From contig CADCVH010000032.1 in assembly GCA_902806085.1 (NCBI GenBank), forward strand, positions 1-42,953: 42,953 nt of DNA, in the 5' to 3' direction. The notes beneath the pieces are model-generated. The model worked only from the letters and a program-made list of their open reading frames with translations, searched no databases and was not told the DNA's origin. This DNA is from an uncultured Rubrobacteraceae bacterium. GTDB taxonomy: Bacteria; Actinomycetota; Rubrobacteria; Rubrobacterales; Rubrobacteraceae. A program made the translations under genes and the position numbers. Of this stretch, positions 40,455 to 42,953 are shown piece after piece. The number at the start of each line of letters is the position of its first letter. Within the stretch, counting starts at the first letter, position 1.

Positions 40455-40663
40455 GAATGCTCCTTTCGCCTGTTTTCTCTCGTTCCCTGGGCAGGTCTCT
40501 ACCCGTTGGCACGCAAAGCAAAACGCACCAGGCGAACCCTTGAAAAGCGGCAGACAGGGCCCCCGGCTCTCGTTTTGCCCCCCGAAAGCGAGGGCGGAAG
40601 GCATTCCCGTGCCGGCGTCAGCCGGCGTGGTCCGCGAAGGCTCGATGCTTCCGCGGACCGCCC

Positions 40664-41404
40664 CTACAGTTCCTTTACGAGCACGGGATCGGTGGTGGGT
40701 TTCTCCGACCCGCCGGCGGGTTCGACGGTGACCGCGATGGCGTCGGCCCCGCCGAGGGGCTTGGTGATGGCGGTCGCGGCCATGTTGCCGGATGGGTCCA
40801 GCAGCCCGCTAGGCTCCGGCACGTCGTTGTTTATGACCCAGACCTGCCCCGTGCGGTCGTCGGGGATTGATGGCATGTCCTCGACCACGAGGATGGCCCG
40901 GTCGTTCTTGAGCGCCGTGACCTCCGCGCGGGCGCCCTGCTCGGCCCAGGCGCCGCCCAGCTCTATCTCCCGGGTCTCCTGGGTTTCTTCCGCGGTGCGC
41001 GCCTCCTCGACCTGGCTCCGAAGGCTCTGCACGTCTCCCTGGAGCAGGACGTTCCAGGACAAGAGGCCGACCACCAGCAGGGCCGCCGCCCCGAGGGCGA
41101 CGTTGCGGAGGCCGCCGAGCCGGCCGAGCCAGGAGAGGGCCGGGCTACGGCGGGCGGCGCGGGGCCGGGCGGCCTCGGAGGCCACCACGCTCATCACCCG
41201 GCGGCGCAGTTCGGTGGGCGGGTCGTGCTCGGGCGGGGCCAGCGCGAGCAGGCCGGCCACCCCCATGAGGTCTTCGATCTCCGCCTGCCGCTCCGGGCGC
41301 GAGGCCAGGTACGTATCCACGGCGGCCCGCTCGTCCTCCGGCAACGCGCCGAGAACGTAGGCGTCCTTGAGTTCGTGGAAAGTCTTGTCGTCCATCGGGC
41401 TCAT
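40664..41404 (-). CDS. Anti-sigma factor (RskA-like)
   Basis: This 246-residue protein has an N-terminal cytoplasmic anti-sigma domain (E-L-K-D-A-Y-V-L-G-A-L-P-E-D-E-R), one membrane helix (about 101-121), and an outer domain of the RskA type with G-Q-V-W-V-I, and the ending V-T-V-E-P-A-G-G-S near the C-terminus. No zinc H-C-C motif is visible, as in other RskA proteins. It should hold the sigma factor at 41401 inactive until an outside signal triggers its proteolysis. ATG 41404 overlaps the sigma stop (ATGA). Confidence 0.9.
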   Translation of the reverse strand: MSPMDDKTFHELKDAYVLGALPEDERAAVDTYLASRPERQAEIEDLMGVAGLLALAPPEHDPPTELRRRVMSVVASEAARPRAARRSPALSWLGRLGGLRNVALGAAALLVVGLLSWNVLLQGDVQSLRSQVEEARTAEETQETREIELGGAWAEQGARAEVTALKNDRAILVVEDMPSIPDDRTGQVWVINNDVPEPSGLLDPSGNMAATAITKPLGGADAIAVTVEPAGGSEKPTTDPVLVKEL

Positions 41405-41988
41405 CTAGGCACCGCCACGTCCTTCTGGTCGAAGTAGTCCCTTATCTTTTTGAGCCCAAGCCGCATCCTGCCTTTGACCGTGCCCAGCGGCAGGCCGAGG
41501 AGCTCGGAGATCTCGACGTGCGTGTAACCCGAAAAGTACGCGAGCTCAAGGATCTTGAGCTGCTCCGACGGGAGCGTGTTCAGCGCCTCCCTTACCTGGT
41601 CGCGCTGCGAGTTGCGCCAGGTCTCCGCGAAGGCCTCGCTCGGTTGCGACCTCGGCGCGGACTGCTTGACGCGGTCCTGGGTCCTGCGGCGGCTCGCCAG
41701 CGAGCGCAACTGGTCTATCCCGCGGTTGTGCACGATGGAGAGGACCCACGTCCGCACGCTCCCGCGCTCGGACCTGTAACCGGCCGCCGAGCGCCACACC
41801 TTCAAGAAAGCGTCCTGGGTGAGGTCTTCGGCGGCCTGCCTCTCGCCCATCATCCGGTAGGAGAGGGAGTACGCCGCCCGGCAGTGGCGGTCGTAGAGCG
41901 CGGCGAACGCATCCGCGTCGCCGGCCTCCATAAGAGACATGAGGTCCTCGTCCGCGAGGATCAGGTACTTTTTGCCTGCGTCCGCCAT
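41401..41988 (-). CDS. ECF RNA polymerase sigma factor (SigK-like)
   Basis: This 195-residue group-4 sigma factor has region 2 with A-A-E-D-L-T-Q-D-A-F-L-K-V-W and V-R-T-W-V-L-S-I-V-H-N-R-G-I-D-Q-L-R, and region 4 with L-P-S-E-Q-L-K-I-L-E-L-A-Y-F-S-G-Y-T-H and I-S-E-L-L-G-L-P-L-G-T-V-K-G-R-M-R. It recruits core polymerase to a small stress regulon and is coupled to its anti-sigma factor by an ATGA overlap. TAGAAT lies 6 bases before the ATG, suggesting a leaderless mRNA. It is divergent from two Tat-exported ferritin-like genes that may be in its regulon. Confidence 0.93.
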   Translation of the reverse strand: MADAGKKYLILADEDLMSLMEAGDADAFAALYDRHCRAAYSLSYRMMGERQAAEDLTQDAFLKVWRSAAGYRSERGSVRTWVLSIVHNRGIDQLRSLASRRRTQDRVKQSAPRSQPSEAFAETWRNSQRDQVREALNTLPSEQLKILELAYFSGYTHVEISELLGLPLGTVKGRMRLGLKKIRDYFDQKDVAVPR

Positions 41989-42000
41989 ACCCTGATTCTA
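41986..42000 (-). promoter_or_regulatory. -10 element placed for a leaderless sigma factor mRNA
   Basis: On the minus strand TAGAAT (42000-41995) is followed by 6 bases and the ATG at 41988. No Shine-Dalgarno sequence intervenes. Confidence 0.5.
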
Positions 42001-42058
42001 CGGCAGTGCCTGGAGGCCGGATCACGGGCGATCCGCTTCAGGCCGCGCCCACCGCTAT

Positions 42059-42106
42059 ATGTTGAGAAATGTTGAGGAAAACTTACGGGGCGATTAAAAT
42101 GTTGTG
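42059..42106 (+). promoter_or_regulatory. Promoter with phased ATGTTG boxes upstream of the ferritin-like genes
   Basis: TTGAGG (42072-42077) and TAAAAT (42095-42100) are separated by exactly 17 bases, a good housekeeping-type promoter; transcription would start near 42107, leaving a leader of about 97 bases. ATGTTGAG occurs at 42059 and 42069 and ATGTTGTG at 42099. The spacings of 10 and 30 bases put the boxes on one face of the helix, overlapping the -35 and -10. Confidence 0.65.
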
Positions 42107-42203
42107 ATCCGCCGTCCGGGGGCTTCCGTAACATGTGGTTGTAAGCAGGCAATCTGTTGTAGGAAGCGGATGCTGTAAAGGGCAACGAGGAAGGGTAGGG
42201 TAG

Positions 42204-42857
42204 ATGAGTGGAGTAGAGAGCCGCGGCCTGATCGCGTTCGATCAGGAGACATCGCGGCGAAGCTTCTTGAAGACCGCGGCGTGGGCCGGTGCCGCGCTGT
42301 CGGCGGCGGGGATCGGTGGCTTTGGTGTCGCCGTCAAGCAGGCCCACGCCACGCACGAGGGCTATGTGCCCCTGGGCGACGCGGGGATCCTGCAGTTCGC
42401 GTACCAACTGGAGCAGCTTGAGGGCATCTTCTACGACGAGGGCCTCAACGCCGGCTTGTTCGCGGACGCGTTCGCCGATCAGGTCGCGGCGATCCGGGAC
42501 CACGAGTTCGCCCACGCCGAGGCCATAGCGGCTACGCTCGGCGACCTTGGCGCGGAGGTGCCCGCGGTGCCCGAGTTCACCTACCCGGACGGTGTGTTCA
42601 CCGACGTGGTGGCGTTCCTGGAGCTGGCGGCGACGTTCGAGCCGGTCGGGATCGGGGCTTATCAGTCGGCGGCCGTGGCGCTTGAGAGCAAGGACATCCT
42701 CGCGGCGGCCATCTCGATCCACAACGCCGAGTGCCAGCACCGGTGCGCGATCAACATAATGAACCTGGTCGTCCCGCCGAACAACATCGCCTTCGAGGAG
42801 GCGCTGCCGTTGGCCGCCGTTCAGGACGCCGTGGCGCCCTTCGGGATCACGGGTTAA
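42204..42857 (+). CDS. Tat-exported ferritin-like domain protein
   Basis: This 217-residue protein has a twin-arginine signal S-R-R-S-F-L-K (17-23) followed by a hydrophobic Ala/Gly-rich stretch to about residue 45. The mature part is a four-helix ferritin-like domain with E/H-rich helices: Q-L-E-Q-L-E-G-I-F-Y near 70-79, R-D-H-E-F-A-H-A-E near 98-106, and N-A-E-C-Q-H near 175-180, which supply E-x-x-H-type di-iron ligands. Such exported proteins are found in desiccation-tolerant bacteria; their role is unclear. GAGGAAGGGTAGGG precedes the ATG. It is followed by a similarly exported partial gene 16 bases on. Confidence 0.88.
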   Translation: MSGVESRGLIAFDQETSRRSFLKTAAWAGAALSAAGIGGFGVAVKQAHATHEGYVPLGDAGILQFAYQLEQLEGIFYDEGLNAGLFADAFADQVAAIRDHEFAHAEAIAATLGDLGAEVPAVPEFTYPDGVFTDVVAFLELAATFEPVGIGAYQSAAVALESKDILAAAISIHNAECQHRCAINIMNLVVPPNNIAFEEALPLAAVQDAVAPFGITG

Positions 42858-42873
42858 GGGAGGAAGGCTAAAG

Positions 42874-42953
42874 ATGCACAAGCACAAAGTAGACGTGCCG
42901 GGCGCGGAGGAGTTCGCGTCGCGGCCCAAGAAGAGCCGGAGGGACTTCTTCAA
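42874..42953 (+). CDS. Second Tat-exported protein, partial (5' end only)
   Basis: Only the first 26 codons are present. The start at 42874 has AGGAAGG 6-8 bases upstream, 16 bases after the previous stop, so it is in the same operon. The sequence contains K-K-S-R-R-D-F-F, a twin-arginine motif. By position and leader it is probably a second ferritin-like protein, but the mature domain lies beyond the window. Confidence 0.7.
   Translation, partial: MHKHKVDVPGAEEFASRPKKSRRDFF

Overview
The window is high-GC bacterial chromosomal DNA, probably from an actinobacterium of the Rubrobacter type. This rests on strong G/C in third codon positions, many GTG and TTG starts, a GH63 mannosylglycerate hydrolase of the kind described from Rubrobacter and Thermus, a SigK/RskA-like sigma/anti-sigma pair, PRC-barrel stress proteins and Tat-exported ferritin-like proteins. 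The genus is inference. I see no rRNA, tRNA, CRISPR array, insertion sequence, integrase or phage gene.

Region by region. 1-3.1 kb: the tail of an alcohol dehydrogenase, two Tat-exported proteins whose leaders and 5' leader DNA look duplicated, and a quinone-oxidoreductase-like enzyme. 3.1-7.8 kb: a lone EF-Ts paralogue behind an array of 11-bp-spaced repeats, a PRC-barrel/BON-like protein translationally coupled to a 53-residue membrane protein, a MOSC protein, a DHA2 drug exporter and a RidA-like protein lacking the usual arginine. 8-12.1 kb, minus strand: a VOC protein, an epoxide hydrolase, and an operon of a sulfite-oxidase-like molybdoenzyme, a flavin reductase and a small zinc-ribbon protein (DUF6510). 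12.1-19.5 kb: a CVNC thioredoxin-like protein, then a neighbourhood rich in C-N bond hydrolases (polysaccharide deacetylase, asparaginase, amidase, an M29 peptidase remnant) with a CobW GTPase. 19.6-24.6 kb: a DUF2252 protein, a secreted HNH nuclease, a small secreted protein, pterin dehydratase and folD, followed by a decayed 5-formyl-THF cyclo-ligase gene. 24.6-29.4 kb: a sulfotransferase/class IV aminotransferase pair facing HPr, Enzyme I and a lipid kinase. 29.4-32.5 kb: small membrane or stress proteins and citrate synthase. 32.5-40.5 kb: an FGGY kinase, a second PRC-barrel protein, GGCT, haloacid dehalogenase, CoA-binding protein, UV damage endonuclease divergent from mannosylglycerate hydrolase, an AbrB-type membrane protein and dodecin. 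40.6-42.95 kb: anti-sigma and ECF sigma factor divergent from two tandem Tat-exported proteins, the first ferritin-like and the second cut by the window end.

Two themes recur. One is stress physiology: redox enzymes, UV repair, compatible-solute turnover, dodecin, GlsB, PRC-barrel and ferritin-like proteins, and an ECF sigma module. The other is one-carbon, pterin and nitrogen metabolism. No single locus clearly encodes an undescribed system. The leads most worth testing are the leader duplication at 0.3-1.2 kb, the repeat array before the lone tsf, the ECF sigma/ferritin-like divergon with phased ATGTTG boxes, the molybdoenzyme/reductase/zinc-ribbon operon, and the class IV aminotransferase lacking its PLP-contacting glutamate.
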